Source: a virus. Taken from it: 45,075 bases of DNA. The stretch lies in IMG/VR virus record IMGVR_UViG_3300020411_000001, positions 1 through 45,075 of that record. One strand, written 5' to 3'. Below the pieces are notes generated by a model, which was given only the letters and a program-made list of their open reading frames with translations, was not told the origin of the DNA and did no database searches. Shown one piece after another: positions 38,391 to 45,075 of the stretch. The position numbers and the translations under genes are program-made. Position 1 is the stretch's first letter, and every line of letters begins with the position of its first letter.

Positions 38391-39971
38391 ATGTCTTCAT
38401 TAACGAGTTTTACACTAACAGTATCTGGGTATAGCTCAGGTACTATAGACTTATCTTATGATGGTCTTGATTTTACACCTTCAGCCACAGATTCTTACAA
38501 GTCTACAAGTGGTGACGTATTTAAGGTGTTTATTAATGGTGTAAGAATTTATAGACAAGATGACTCGATCTATGCTAGTGGTAATGGTTTCCTAGAATCT
38601 ACCGACAATCAAACTGGTAACACATTAAATGGTATTACGGATACTGGTACTACAAATTGGGGAAGAACCAGTAACACAGTTTGGGTTATCAACACAACAG
38701 CAAACAAAGTTGTTCTAAATCCTACCCAAATAGCCGCTACAACTTTATATGGATCAGCATCACCAGGATTAGGCATTACTGTCTCTAACGGAGATGTTAT
38801 TGAATTACGTAGAGCAGTACAAGACCTAAAGACACCAGCAGTAGACTTTAGTAACGCATCAATCCTGACAGAACAAGATTTAGACAACTCTGCTAAGAAC
38901 GTATTCCACGTAGCACAGCAAGCGGTAAGTGATGTAGGAGATGCCTTAAAATATAACACAGGTACTTCATCATTCCAAAGTTATGTTCCAGGTACCTCTA
39001 GTAATGCTAAAATATCTAATGTTGCTACACCTACAGCCGCAAATGATGCCGCAAATAAGACCTATGTAGACGGAAGTAGTAACACAGTTACAGTTGCTAA
39101 TAATATAACAAATGTCAATACTGTAGCTGGTATCTCTGGTAATGTAACTACAGTTGCGGGTATAGCATCCGATGTAACCGCAGTAGCAAACGATGCTACA
39201 GATATTGGTGCAGTAGCGGGTAAGGCAACTGAAATTGGACGTTTGGGTACTGCTGATGCTGTAGCTGACATGGCTATACTTGGTACTGCCGATGTAGTAG
39301 CCGATCTAAATACATTAGGTACTGCCGATATAGTTGCTGATATGAATTTACTTGCAACAAGTTCTAATGTAGCGGCAATGGCTCTACTAGGTACATCAGA
39401 TGCTGTAGCAGATATGAATACTCTTGGTACTTCTGATATAGTTGCTGACATGAACTTGTTGGCTACCACAGATAACGTATCTAACATGGATACTTGTGCT
39501 GACAATATTACTAATGTAAATGCTGTTGCCTTGTCGATTGCAGGATCACAAACTTACACAGTTACAGTGACTAATCCAGGGTCAGGTAATGTATTTGTAT
39601 TAGATGGTAACAACAACCCTGCTATTACCTTGACAAAAGGTTTTACCTATACGTTTGATCAGTCAGACTCTAGTAACGCAGGTCACACTTTAAAAATTAG
39701 AGATGATGATGACAACGAGTACACCAATGGGGTTACATTAACAGGAACTCCAGGTTCCGCAGGTGCAAAGACTGTATTTGTAGTACCTGCTAATGCTCCA
39801 ACAACAGGACTTAGGTATTACTGCGTAGCACATGGAGAAGGTATGGGTAACACAATTACAACAGCAAACAATGACTTAGGAGAAGTAGCTTCTATTGGAG
39901 CATCTAACCTTAATACAGTAGCAACCAATGCAGAATCAACATCAATCGTTATGGGAATAGCTTTAGGATAA
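38391..39971 (+). CDS. Tail fibre with tandem repeats and cupredoxin-like domain
   Basis: This 526-residue protein follows gp16 as T7 gp17 does. The N-terminal 180 residues include FKVFINGVRIYRQ and ELRRAVQDLKTP, a virion-binding fibre region. Residues 225-285 are helical-coil repeats (NITNVNTVAGISGNVTTVAG). Residues 285-363 are a tandem repeat of LGTADxVADMNxLxT type. Residues 388-490 form a cupredoxin-like beta domain with a complete type 1 copper ligand set: His432 (AGHTLKI), Cys478 and His481 (YYCVAHG), Met485. The C-terminal coil is short. It probably anchors the more distal fibre proteins that follow. Confidence 0.85.
   Translation: MSSLTSFTLTVSGYSSGTIDLSYDGLDFTPSATDSYKSTSGDVFKVFINGVRIYRQDDSIYASGNGFLESTDNQTGNTLNGITDTGTTNWGRTSNTVWVINTTANKVVLNPTQIAATTLYGSASPGLGITVSNGDVIELRRAVQDLKTPAVDFSNASILTEQDLDNSAKNVFHVAQQAVSDVGDALKYNTGTSSFQSYVPGTSSNAKISNVATPTAANDAANKTYVDGSSNTVTVANNITNVNTVAGISGNVTTVAGIASDVTAVANDATDIGAVAGKATEIGRLGTADAVADMAILGTADVVADLNTLGTADIVADMNLLATSSNVAAMALLGTSDAVADMNTLGTSDIVADMNLLATTDNVSNMDTCADNITNVNAVALSIAGSQTYTVTVTNPGSGNVFVLDGNNNPAITLTKGFTYTFDQSDSSNAGHTLKIRDDDDNEYTNGVTLTGTPGSAGAKTVFVVPANAPTTGLRYYCVAHGEGMGNTITTANNDLGEVASIGASNLNTVATNAESTSIVMGIALG
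39243..39479 (+). repeat. Tandem 12-14-residue repeats in tail fibre gene
   Basis: Units of LGTADAVADMAI / LGTADVVADLNT / LGTADIVADMNL / LATSSNVAAMAL / LGTSDAVADMNT / LGTSDIVADMNL / LATTDNVSNMDT follow each other without gaps. They would build a regular fibre shaft and are a natural place for repeat number to vary. Confidence 0.9.
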
Positions 39972-39974
39972 CAC

Positions 39975-40319
39975 ATGGCAAACACATTTAATAATCAAGT
40001 CACATCAGCTATCAATACAACTAGCACTGAGATATACACAGGTACTAACTTAGATGCTAGTGGTGACGTAGGTATTGTTATTGGTCTTATAGTATCAAAT
40101 GACCATGCTACTGATGATACCCAGGTCACTATAATGCACAAAGCATCAGATAATACTGAAACCGAAGTAGCAAAGCTGGTCAAGATACCAGTAAATACAT
40201 CAATAGAATTTTGTAGAGGCAATAAGTTTGTAGTAAAGAATGGTGAAAAACTTACAGCACTACGTTCATCAAGCGGCACTGCTAATGCTATGGTGTCCAT
40301 CTTAGAGATTACTTCATGA
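39975..40319 (+). CDS. Small beta-rich tail/fibre-associated protein (114 aa)
   Basis: The product begins MANTFNNQVTSAINTTSTEI and continues with VGIVIGLIVSNDHATDD and VKIPVNTSIEFCRGNKFVVK. It is predicted beta sandwich, like small decoration or fibre-associated proteins found in this position in marine podoviruses. It is three bases after the first fibre gene and overlaps the next by ATGA. Function unknown. Confidence 0.7.
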   Translation: MANTFNNQVTSAINTTSTEIYTGTNLDASGDVGIVIGLIVSNDHATDDTQVTIMHKASDNTETEVAKLVKIPVNTSIEFCRGNKFVVKNGEKLTALRSSSGTANAMVSILEITS

Positions 40320-41056
40320 GTTCTGATTTACATAACTATGGTATTATCGGATTTACCTCGGATAACGTAGGTATTGACCGAAGGATATACACAGGTCTAA
40401 CTAGCACAGACCCTGTGTTAAACGTATCGTACAATGGTGGACGAGTAGATGTCTATTTAAATGGTATTAAACTCGTGGGTGACCATAGTGAAATGCCTAG
40501 TGGTACTCGTGACTACACATTTACACAAACTGGTAGTGGTTCTAGCATACAGTTGAGAACTGGTGTTGCCTTGGTTAGTGCTGATGTAGTCGAGTGTATT
40601 GGTCATGTAGGACTTGGTAGTAATACTATTACAACGTACAACTATACTGCTACAAGTAATCAGACTGCATTTACTGCTAATAATGTGTCTTCTGATTTAG
40701 TCAATGTGTTTCTTAATGGTGTACTATTAGATTCCTCAGATTACAATTTAAACACAAGTAACACTGTTACACTAGCATCTGGTGCTTCTACCAGTGACAT
40801 AGTGCATATACAAGTCATAGGTGCCTTAGACAACAGCAACTTTGTCCCTGTTGGTGGTGGGACGTTTACTGGAGATGTTTCCTTTGGTGATAACAATATT
40901 ACAAATGTTGGGTCAATAGCACTCGATAGTATATCAGCAGATGCCACAAGTATTACCATAAGTAGTGATATGGAGACTGCAACAAACAAAAAGATAAAAC
41001 AAAAAGGAGCATTCATGCAAAGCTCAACACATCAAGCACTTTTTTTAGGATATTAA
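40316..41056 (+). CDS. Tail fibre protein with duplicated NGV domain (246 aa)
   Basis: The product has two copies of a domain with a VDVYLNGIKLVGDHSE / VNVFLNGVLLDSSDYN core, each about 90 residues, then a short shaft (FVPVGGGTFTGDVSFGDNN). The domain is frequent in marine phage fibres. It shares the FINGVRIY theme with the first fibre gene, so these genes probably arose by duplication. It ends with IKQKGAFMQSSTHQAL and is followed one base later by the next gene. Confidence 0.75.
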   Translation: MSSDLHNYGIIGFTSDNVGIDRRIYTGLTSTDPVLNVSYNGGRVDVYLNGIKLVGDHSEMPSGTRDYTFTQTGSGSSIQLRTGVALVSADVVECIGHVGLGSNTITTYNYTATSNQTAFTANNVSSDLVNVFLNGVLLDSSDYNLNTSNTVTLASGASTSDIVHIQVIGALDNSNFVPVGGGTFTGDVSFGDNNITNVGSIALDSISADATSITISSDMETATNKKIKQKGAFMQSSTHQALFLGY

Positions 41057-41057
41057 C

Positions 41058-41456
41058 ATGGCTATACCAAGCGGATCAGGAACAGAGGTTTTAAAACGAC
41101 ATGCAGTTAAATCAACTTCGGCAGGATGGACTACAATTCGTTGGACTCAAGATGTAACAGCACAAGGAAATACGAGTGCAGGAGGAGAAGCAGTACCGAC
41201 AAATGTGATTCTCATAATTTTAAGTATAAGTATGTATAACAATGATAGCGGAGGCACTATGGGTTTTGCTATGACACAAGATGTAGGAAGTACAACCGAC
41301 CTACACCTTTTGTCTAATGTTAGTACACTTATACAACCAGTCTCAACTTATGTCTACTCTGACAAAATTGTTCTACATCCTACGGATAAGTTAAAAGTTT
41401 ATGCCAGTAGGTCACATCATTGTATTATTAACTACATTAAACAAGATTGGACTTAA
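41058..41456 (+). CDS. Fibre-region protein (132 aa)
   Basis: The product begins MAIPSGSGTEVLKRHAVKST and has WTTIRWTQDVTAQGN and KIVLHPTDKLKVYASRS, a beta-rich, jelly-roll-like composition. Proteins opening with AxPSGSGTEVLKR are found next to fibres in marine phages. It may be a fibre tip or trimer-forming part. It starts one base after the previous stop. Confidence 0.65.
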   Translation: MAIPSGSGTEVLKRHAVKSTSAGWTTIRWTQDVTAQGNTSAGGEAVPTNVILIILSISMYNNDSGGTMGFAMTQDVGSTTDLHLLSNVSTLIQPVSTYVYSDKIVLHPTDKLKVYASRSHHCIINYIKQDWT

Positions 41457-41457
41457 A

Positions 41458-41829
41458 ATGGCTTCTCTTATTGGTTTAAATTCAAAGTCAGGACATCCTG
41501 GAGGTAGAGTAAAGTCCAAAACCTACAGCGTAGGCCTTACTCATGGAAATTGGGGAACACTTTTTAATGTTGAAACTGAATTTCCAACAAGAGGACTTTA
41601 TCTTTGGCAGACAAATCACAATGAAAATTACACTTATTCAGCAGGATTTATTTTTAATGGCAATGCAGGTGGTGGAAATAGAAGATTCTTTAATAGAATC
41701 CAATCTGGATCTTATACAGATACACGATTAAACGGTAATGATTTCCAAGTTTATCATGGTATATCTTGGGCAGGAAGTTTAACTTTCTATGGTAGGTGGG
41801 AACTTATTTCAGAATTAGACGGAAGTTAA
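41458..41829 (+). CDS. Fibre-region protein, aromatic/Gly-rich (123 aa)
   Basis: ATG 41458 directly follows the previous stop; the frame is open from 41401 but that would overlap. The product begins MASLIGLNSKSGHPGGRVKS and is rich in Gly, Asn, Phe and Tyr (AGFIFNGNAGGGNRRFFNRI), typical of receptor-contacting beta folds. It precedes a tail chaperone gene, which fits a fibre tip served by that chaperone. No family was recognised. Confidence 0.65.
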   Translation: MASLIGLNSKSGHPGGRVKSKTYSVGLTHGNWGTLFNVETEFPTRGLYLWQTNHNENYTYSAGFIFNGNAGGGNRRFFNRIQSGSYTDTRLNGNDFQVYHGISWAGSLTFYGRWELISELDGS

Positions 41830-41830
41830 T

Positions 41831-42088
41831 ATGGAAATAATGAATTTTGACGATCTAGTATCAGCGACAGCACAACATAAACCAATAGCTGATCTAAGGT
41901 TAGAAAGAAATAAAAGACTTGCTGAAACCGATTGGTGGTGTTGTTCGGACCAAACTCCTACTCAGGCACAATTAGATTACAGGCAAGCTCTTCGTGATCT
42001 TCCTGCTAACAGTTCCCCTAGTTTAGATGAATGGGACCAATTAACAAATGTTGAATGGCCTGTTAAACCAACGGAGGAAAATGAGTAG
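41831..42088 (+). CDS. Tail fibre assembly chaperone-like protein, copy 1
   Basis: This 85-residue protein has the sequence pattern of the phage tail assembly chaperone (APC) family: LRLERNKRLAETDWWCCSDQ followed by YRQALRDLPANSSP and WPVKP at the end. Such proteins assist the folding or attachment of fibre tips and are found next to them. A second copy is at 44188. It overlaps the next fibre gene by eight bases. Confidence 0.88.
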   Translation: MEIMNFDDLVSATAQHKPIADLRLERNKRLAETDWWCCSDQTPTQAQLDYRQALRDLPANSSPSLDEWDQLTNVEWPVKPTEENE

Positions 42089-43241
42089 GGCAAGGGAATT
42101 AGCAGATTTAGGTAATAACGCTGGTGGTTTAGAAACACTTACTGTTTCTGATATTACTGATATTACTGCTACGGCTGACGAAATAAACCTAGTAGATGGC
42201 AGTGTTACTGGTCCGTTAAGTCATAGGAATATGATTATTAATGGAGGAATGACTATTAATCAAAGAAGCATTAGTAGTCTTGCACAAACCTCATCAGCCC
42301 AGTACACAGTTGATAGATTTACAACAGTAGTAGGTAGTTCTTTTAATTTAGACACTACAATCAATCAAATTGATTTGACAGGGAGTGATTTTGCGACAAC
42401 AGGACAATCAAAAGCACTTAAGATTGAAGCTGATACCACACAGACACCTTCTGGTAGTCATAACGGAGGAATAGGAACTTTTTTAGAAGGTCAAGACGTT
42501 CAAAGATTATTATATGGCACATCATCTGCTAAAGATTCTGTTTTGTCATTTTGGGCAAAAGGTAGCACTAACTCAGTAGGAACTTACACTTGTCAAATAG
42601 ATTATGTTGATTCGTCAAGTAATCACTATTCACAATATCACACTTTTTCTCTTACAACTTCATGGACTGAATACACTATAAATATAGGTGGTAATGGTAC
42701 AGCAACTTCATCTGCCCCTCCTAACACCAATGCAGTAGGTTTTAGAGTAACTTGGTGGTTAGCTTCTGGCCCAGACGATTTAGTATCAGCGACATCTACT
42801 TGGGTTTCAAACCCTAGTCCTACTTATCATGGTGTAACAGGAATGTCCAATTTTATGGATGATGATAGTAATGAATTTTACCTCACAGGTGTCCAACTAG
42901 AACTCGGCAGTGTAGCAACTCCGTTTGAGCATAGGAGTTATGGGGATGAGTTAGCTAGGTGTCAAAGGTATTATTGTCGAGGCAGAGGATCGTCTAATGA
43001 CATAGAAGATGCTTCAGCGCCAACAGTAGATTTTCCAGTGGCAATGCGAGCAAGCCCCAGTGTTGTAAATATTTCTGATTACTCTGGTAATGCTGATAAG
43101 ATGTCACGATATGCTGGAAATCAATGTAATGTTTCTTCAGCAACAGCAAATACTGGTGGGATATATTTAATTCAACATGATGCTGAGTCAGCAAATCGTG
43201 TTTGGTTTTTACAATATGTAGCAGATGCGGATTTTTATTAG
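42081..43241 (+). CDS. Tail fibre/receptor-binding protein, carbohydrate-binding-like
   Basis: ATG 42081 has a strong ribosome site (GGAGGAAA). The 386-residue product starts with a short shaft (LTVSDITDITATADEINLVD), then HRNMIINGGMTINQR, YTVDRFTTVVG, FWAKGSTNSVGTY and GVQLELGSVATPFEHRSYGD followed by ELARCQRYYCR. This is a typical marine-phage fibre domain with a galactose-binding-type jelly roll. It is the best candidate for host receptor recognition. Confidence 0.88.
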   Translation: MSRARELADLGNNAGGLETLTVSDITDITATADEINLVDGSVTGPLSHRNMIINGGMTINQRSISSLAQTSSAQYTVDRFTTVVGSSFNLDTTINQIDLTGSDFATTGQSKALKIEADTTQTPSGSHNGGIGTFLEGQDVQRLLYGTSSAKDSVLSFWAKGSTNSVGTYTCQIDYVDSSSNHYSQYHTFSLTTSWTEYTINIGGNGTATSSAPPNTNAVGFRVTWWLASGPDDLVSATSTWVSNPSPTYHGVTGMSNFMDDDSNEFYLTGVQLELGSVATPFEHRSYGDELARCQRYYCRGRGSSNDIEDASAPTVDFPVAMRASPSVVNISDYSGNADKMSRYAGNQCNVSSATANTGGIYLIQHDAESANRVWFLQYVADADFY

Positions 43242-43250
43242 AACTCTAAA

Positions 43251-43439
43251 ATGTTAAATAAAATGAAAATTGAAAATGCAAAATATGCTGAATATGCAGG
43301 AGAGAAAATATCAATTACTGCAACTATTGATGGTAAAACAAAGTTTGTTCCACTAGATCCAGCAAACACACACTACGCAGAAATCATGCGACAAGTCAAA
43401 GCAGGTGAATTAACAATACAAGAAGCGGATAGTGAGTAA
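43251..43439 (+). CDS. Small conserved fibre-cluster protein (62 aa)
   Basis: The product begins MLNKMKIENAKYAEYAGEKI, followed by TIDGKTKFVPLDPANTHYAE and IMRQVKAGELTIQEAD. I recall short proteins with the VPxDPxNxxYxEIMRQVxxGELTIxxAD pattern beside fibre genes in many phages. It may act in tail assembly like the chaperones around it. ATG 43263 is an alternative start. Confidence 0.75.
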   Translation: MLNKMKIENAKYAEYAGEKISITATIDGKTKFVPLDPANTHYAEIMRQVKAGELTIQEADSE

Positions 43440-43441
43440 AC

Positions 43442-44191
43442 ATGGCAACAACTAAAGCGACAACATTAGCACATACATTAGGTGGTATTTCGTCTGACAT
43501 TAGTACGGCTGAAATCAATAGACTTGATGGATTGACAGGTGATATACAAACGCAGATTACTGCTCTTGATAATGCTAAAGCACCCAAAGCATCGCCTACG
43601 TTTACTGGAACAATAACAGCACCAAATGATTCTATAAGTGGAGATGCTGTGTCTGGTGGAACTATAGGTGCTGGAACTTTTAGTGGAACTTTATCAAGTA
43701 ATGCGACTTTACCTGCTGGAACAGTTTTGCAAGTAAAAAGTCATATATCGACACACACACAAAATCACACAGGTGGTAGCACAGATTATTATGTTCAATC
43801 TAACGGAAATTGGGGGACGGGTACTACATCACCTTGGTCAAATATCACAATAAAAAAAGCGAATTCAACTTTAGTTTTTACAGTACATGCGTATGTTTTC
43901 TTTAATAGAAACACCGTTAATGGTAATTTTGGTTCAATTAATTGGTATATACGATACTCAACAAATTCTAATTTATCTTCTTCGACTGATACTGCTCGTT
44001 TAGGTAATATATACCAAGATTGTAGGTGGTATAACTATACTTCTGAACAAGAAAAACTAGGGGGATCAGGTACATTAGCTGTTACAACATCATACGCAAA
44101 AGACACAGTAGTTTACTATACAGTTAAAGCTACTGCTCAATATGCCTCAATTTATCCTGCATCATTGCAAGTTTTGGAGTTAGCAACATGA
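43442..44191 (+). CDS. Second tail fibre protein (249 aa)
   Basis: The product begins with DISTAEINRLDGLTGDIQTQ and KASPTFTGTITAP, both standard fibre shaft motifs, also seen at 42081 in related form. The C-terminal 130 residues (VLQVKSHIST ... YYTVKATAQYASIYP) are a Tyr/Thr-rich beta domain, likely the binding tip. It is followed by the second chaperone paralogue, giving a fibre plus chaperone pair like 42081/41831. Confidence 0.85.
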   Translation: MATTKATTLAHTLGGISSDISTAEINRLDGLTGDIQTQITALDNAKAPKASPTFTGTITAPNDSISGDAVSGGTIGAGTFSGTLSSNATLPAGTVLQVKSHISTHTQNHTGGSTDYYVQSNGNWGTGTTSPWSNITIKKANSTLVFTVHAYVFFNRNTVNGNFGSINWYIRYSTNSNLSSSTDTARLGNIYQDCRWYNYTSEQEKLGGSGTLAVTTSYAKDTVVYYTVKATAQYASIYPASLQVLELAT

Positions 44192-44430
44192 TTAATATAC
44201 CTAATATGCCGACCTGTATGGAAGTTTTAAGAGGTAGAAGAACGGGGCTTTTACAAGAATCTGATTGGACACAATTTGCAGATTCTCCGTTGTCAGACTC
44301 TAAAAAAGCTGAATGGGCAACTTATAGACAGCAATTGCGAGATTTACCTGCAAACAATCCAAATCCAGAATGGGAAGACGGAGATAATACAAAATTACCA
44401 GACATAACTTGGCCCGCCAAACCTGAGTAA
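44188..44430 (+). CDS. Tail fibre assembly chaperone-like protein, copy 2
   Basis: This 80-residue protein has RGRRTGLLQESDWTQFADSP followed by YRQQLRDLPANNP and ITWPAKP at the end, the same chaperone pattern as 41831. Only the SDWT...YRQ.LRDLPAN...WP.KP frame is shared, so the two copies are well diverged. It overlaps the fibre gene by ATGA. It probably serves the fibre at 43442. Confidence 0.88.
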   Translation: MINIPNMPTCMEVLRGRRTGLLQESDWTQFADSPLSDSKKAEWATYRQQLRDLPANNPNPEWEDGDNTKLPDITWPAKPE

Positions 44431-44482
44431 CCTAAAATAAAATGCACGTATCTTTTAGTTTATGAAAGTATCTTAAATTAAC

Positions 44483-44803
44483 ATGAGTGGACATCATCCA
44501 AACCCAGCGGATCAATATTATAACTATCCAACACAAGCAACAGAAGTTATGCCAGAAGTAAGCACATTATATCAGATGGTTATGGACTTAGGCATACCAG
44601 CCTGTGTTATCATAGCCGCATTTTGGTTCATTAGGTATCAGAGTGAACTAGCAAAGAAAGAACGAGAGGAGTTCTGGAAGAAAGACGAAGAGCACGATAG
44701 TAGACTCTTGGACATGATTGAAAAGTCTTCAGATGCTATTCTTCAGATTAAACTAGCATTGGATGCTAACACACAAGCAATCAAAGAAATTACACGAAAG
44801 TAG
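44483..44803 (+). CDS. Holin-like/BhlA-type membrane protein with coiled coil
   Basis: This 106-residue protein has one membrane segment at about residues 37-51 (IPACVIIAAFWFIRY) followed by a charged helix (KKEREEFWKKDEEHDSRLLD) with coiled-coil character to the end. The layout resembles BhlA/UviB-type holin-like proteins. It stands just before a second membrane protein and the endolysin, so a lysis role is reasonable. The spacing to the next gene is zero. Spanin or superinfection-related function is an alternative. Confidence 0.7.
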   Translation: MSGHHPNPADQYYNYPTQATEVMPEVSTLYQMVMDLGIPACVIIAAFWFIRYQSELAKKEREEFWKKDEEHDSRLLDMIEKSSDAILQIKLALDANTQAIKEITRK

Positions 44804-45075
44804 ATGGAAACAGTAACAGAAAAAACAACTATAAAGAATGGCGGGAAACCCAAGGATGACCCACATATACAATTAATGAAACTTAGATTTTGGGCAAGGT
44901 TTCTTATATCGTTACTTGCCTTTGGTCTTTTTGGTTGGCTTGTGTTTACTATGGTAAACAAGCCTGACGAACTAGCTCAATCTAGTAAAGACCTTATAAA
45001 CTTGGCTTTTGGTGCTTTCTTGCCGATCATAGGAATGTTAGGCAAACACTGGTTTGAAACAGCACACGATGAGCC
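44804..45075 (+). CDS. Holin-like two-TM membrane protein, N-terminal part (continues at 1)
   Basis: The gene starts directly after the previous stop and runs off the contig; it continues in frame at base 78 (the overlap being counted once) and stops at 138. The N-terminus is polar (METVTEKTTIKNGGKPKDDP). The first membrane segment is FWARFLISLLAFGLFGWLVF (residues 29-48) and the second begins near residue 64. Topology and location before the endolysin support a holin-like role. Confidence 0.75.
   Translation, partial: METVTEKTTIKNGGKPKDDPHIQLMKLRFWARFLISLLAFGLFGWLVFTMVNKPDELAQSSKDLINLAFGAFLPIIGMLGKHWFETAHDE
44999..45075. repeat. Terminal overlap of circular contig (right copy)
   Basis: Identical to bases 1-77; see that entry. 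The unique genome is 44,998 bases. Confidence 0.93.

Overview
The window is one complete genome of a T7-like podovirus (Autographiviridae-type). It looks like a circular assembly opened at an arbitrary point, because the first 77 bases are repeated exactly as the last 77 bases and a membrane-protein gene runs across the join. About 44,998 bases are unique. Every convincing gene is on the + strand. The type of phage follows from a single-subunit RNA polymerase, gp2.5-type SSB, endonuclease I, a gp3.5-type amidase, a primase-helicase fusion, a family A DNA polymerase, gp6-type exonuclease, portal, scaffold, capsid, tail tubular proteins A and B, internal virion proteins and terminase, all in T7 order. 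The class II ribonucleotide reductase, the small marine-phage families and the multi-gene fibre block suggest an aquatic, probably marine, host. The host itself cannot be read from the sequence. No integrase, repressor, toxin or photosynthesis gene was seen.

In biological order the map probably starts in the 550-base non-coding region after the large terminase (4280-4829). This region is rich in dyads and phased GTGGGT repeats and is where T7-like phages carry their physical ends. The early region (4830-9068) has about fifteen small genes, among them an HhH glycosylase-like protein and a conserved marine-phage protein. It also holds a complete tRNA-Trp gene, several strong RNA hairpins and a dense series of near-consensus sigma70-type promoters (CTTGACA, 17 bases, TAnnnT). 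The phage RNA polymerase follows (9065-11500). The DNA metabolism block (11509-20033) runs SSB, endonuclease I, amidase, primase-helicase, DNA polymerase, exonuclease, a DUF3310 protein and a B12-dependent ribonucleotide reductase.

The morphogenesis block (20050-44430) runs from small head-region proteins through portal, scaffold and capsid. A clear terminator follows the capsid gene, then a 630-residue protein with a predicted ADP-ribosyltransferase-like domain. After that come tail tubular A and B, internal virion proteins (the gp15 equivalent appears split into two overlapping genes), and an extended fibre region with two tail-assembly-chaperone paralogues. The first fibre carries a cupredoxin-like domain with a complete His-Cys-His-Met copper ligand set.

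The lysis and packaging block spans the contig join (44483-4279): two holin-like membrane proteins, an M15 peptidase endolysin, small terminase, a single-repeat Na/Pi-cotransporter-like membrane protein, several tiny basic proteins, an exported cysteine-containing protein and the large terminase. The items most worth follow-up are the half-size phosphate transporter, the ART-like protein between capsid and tail genes, the cupredoxin-bearing fibre, the promoter series and the structured early RNAs.
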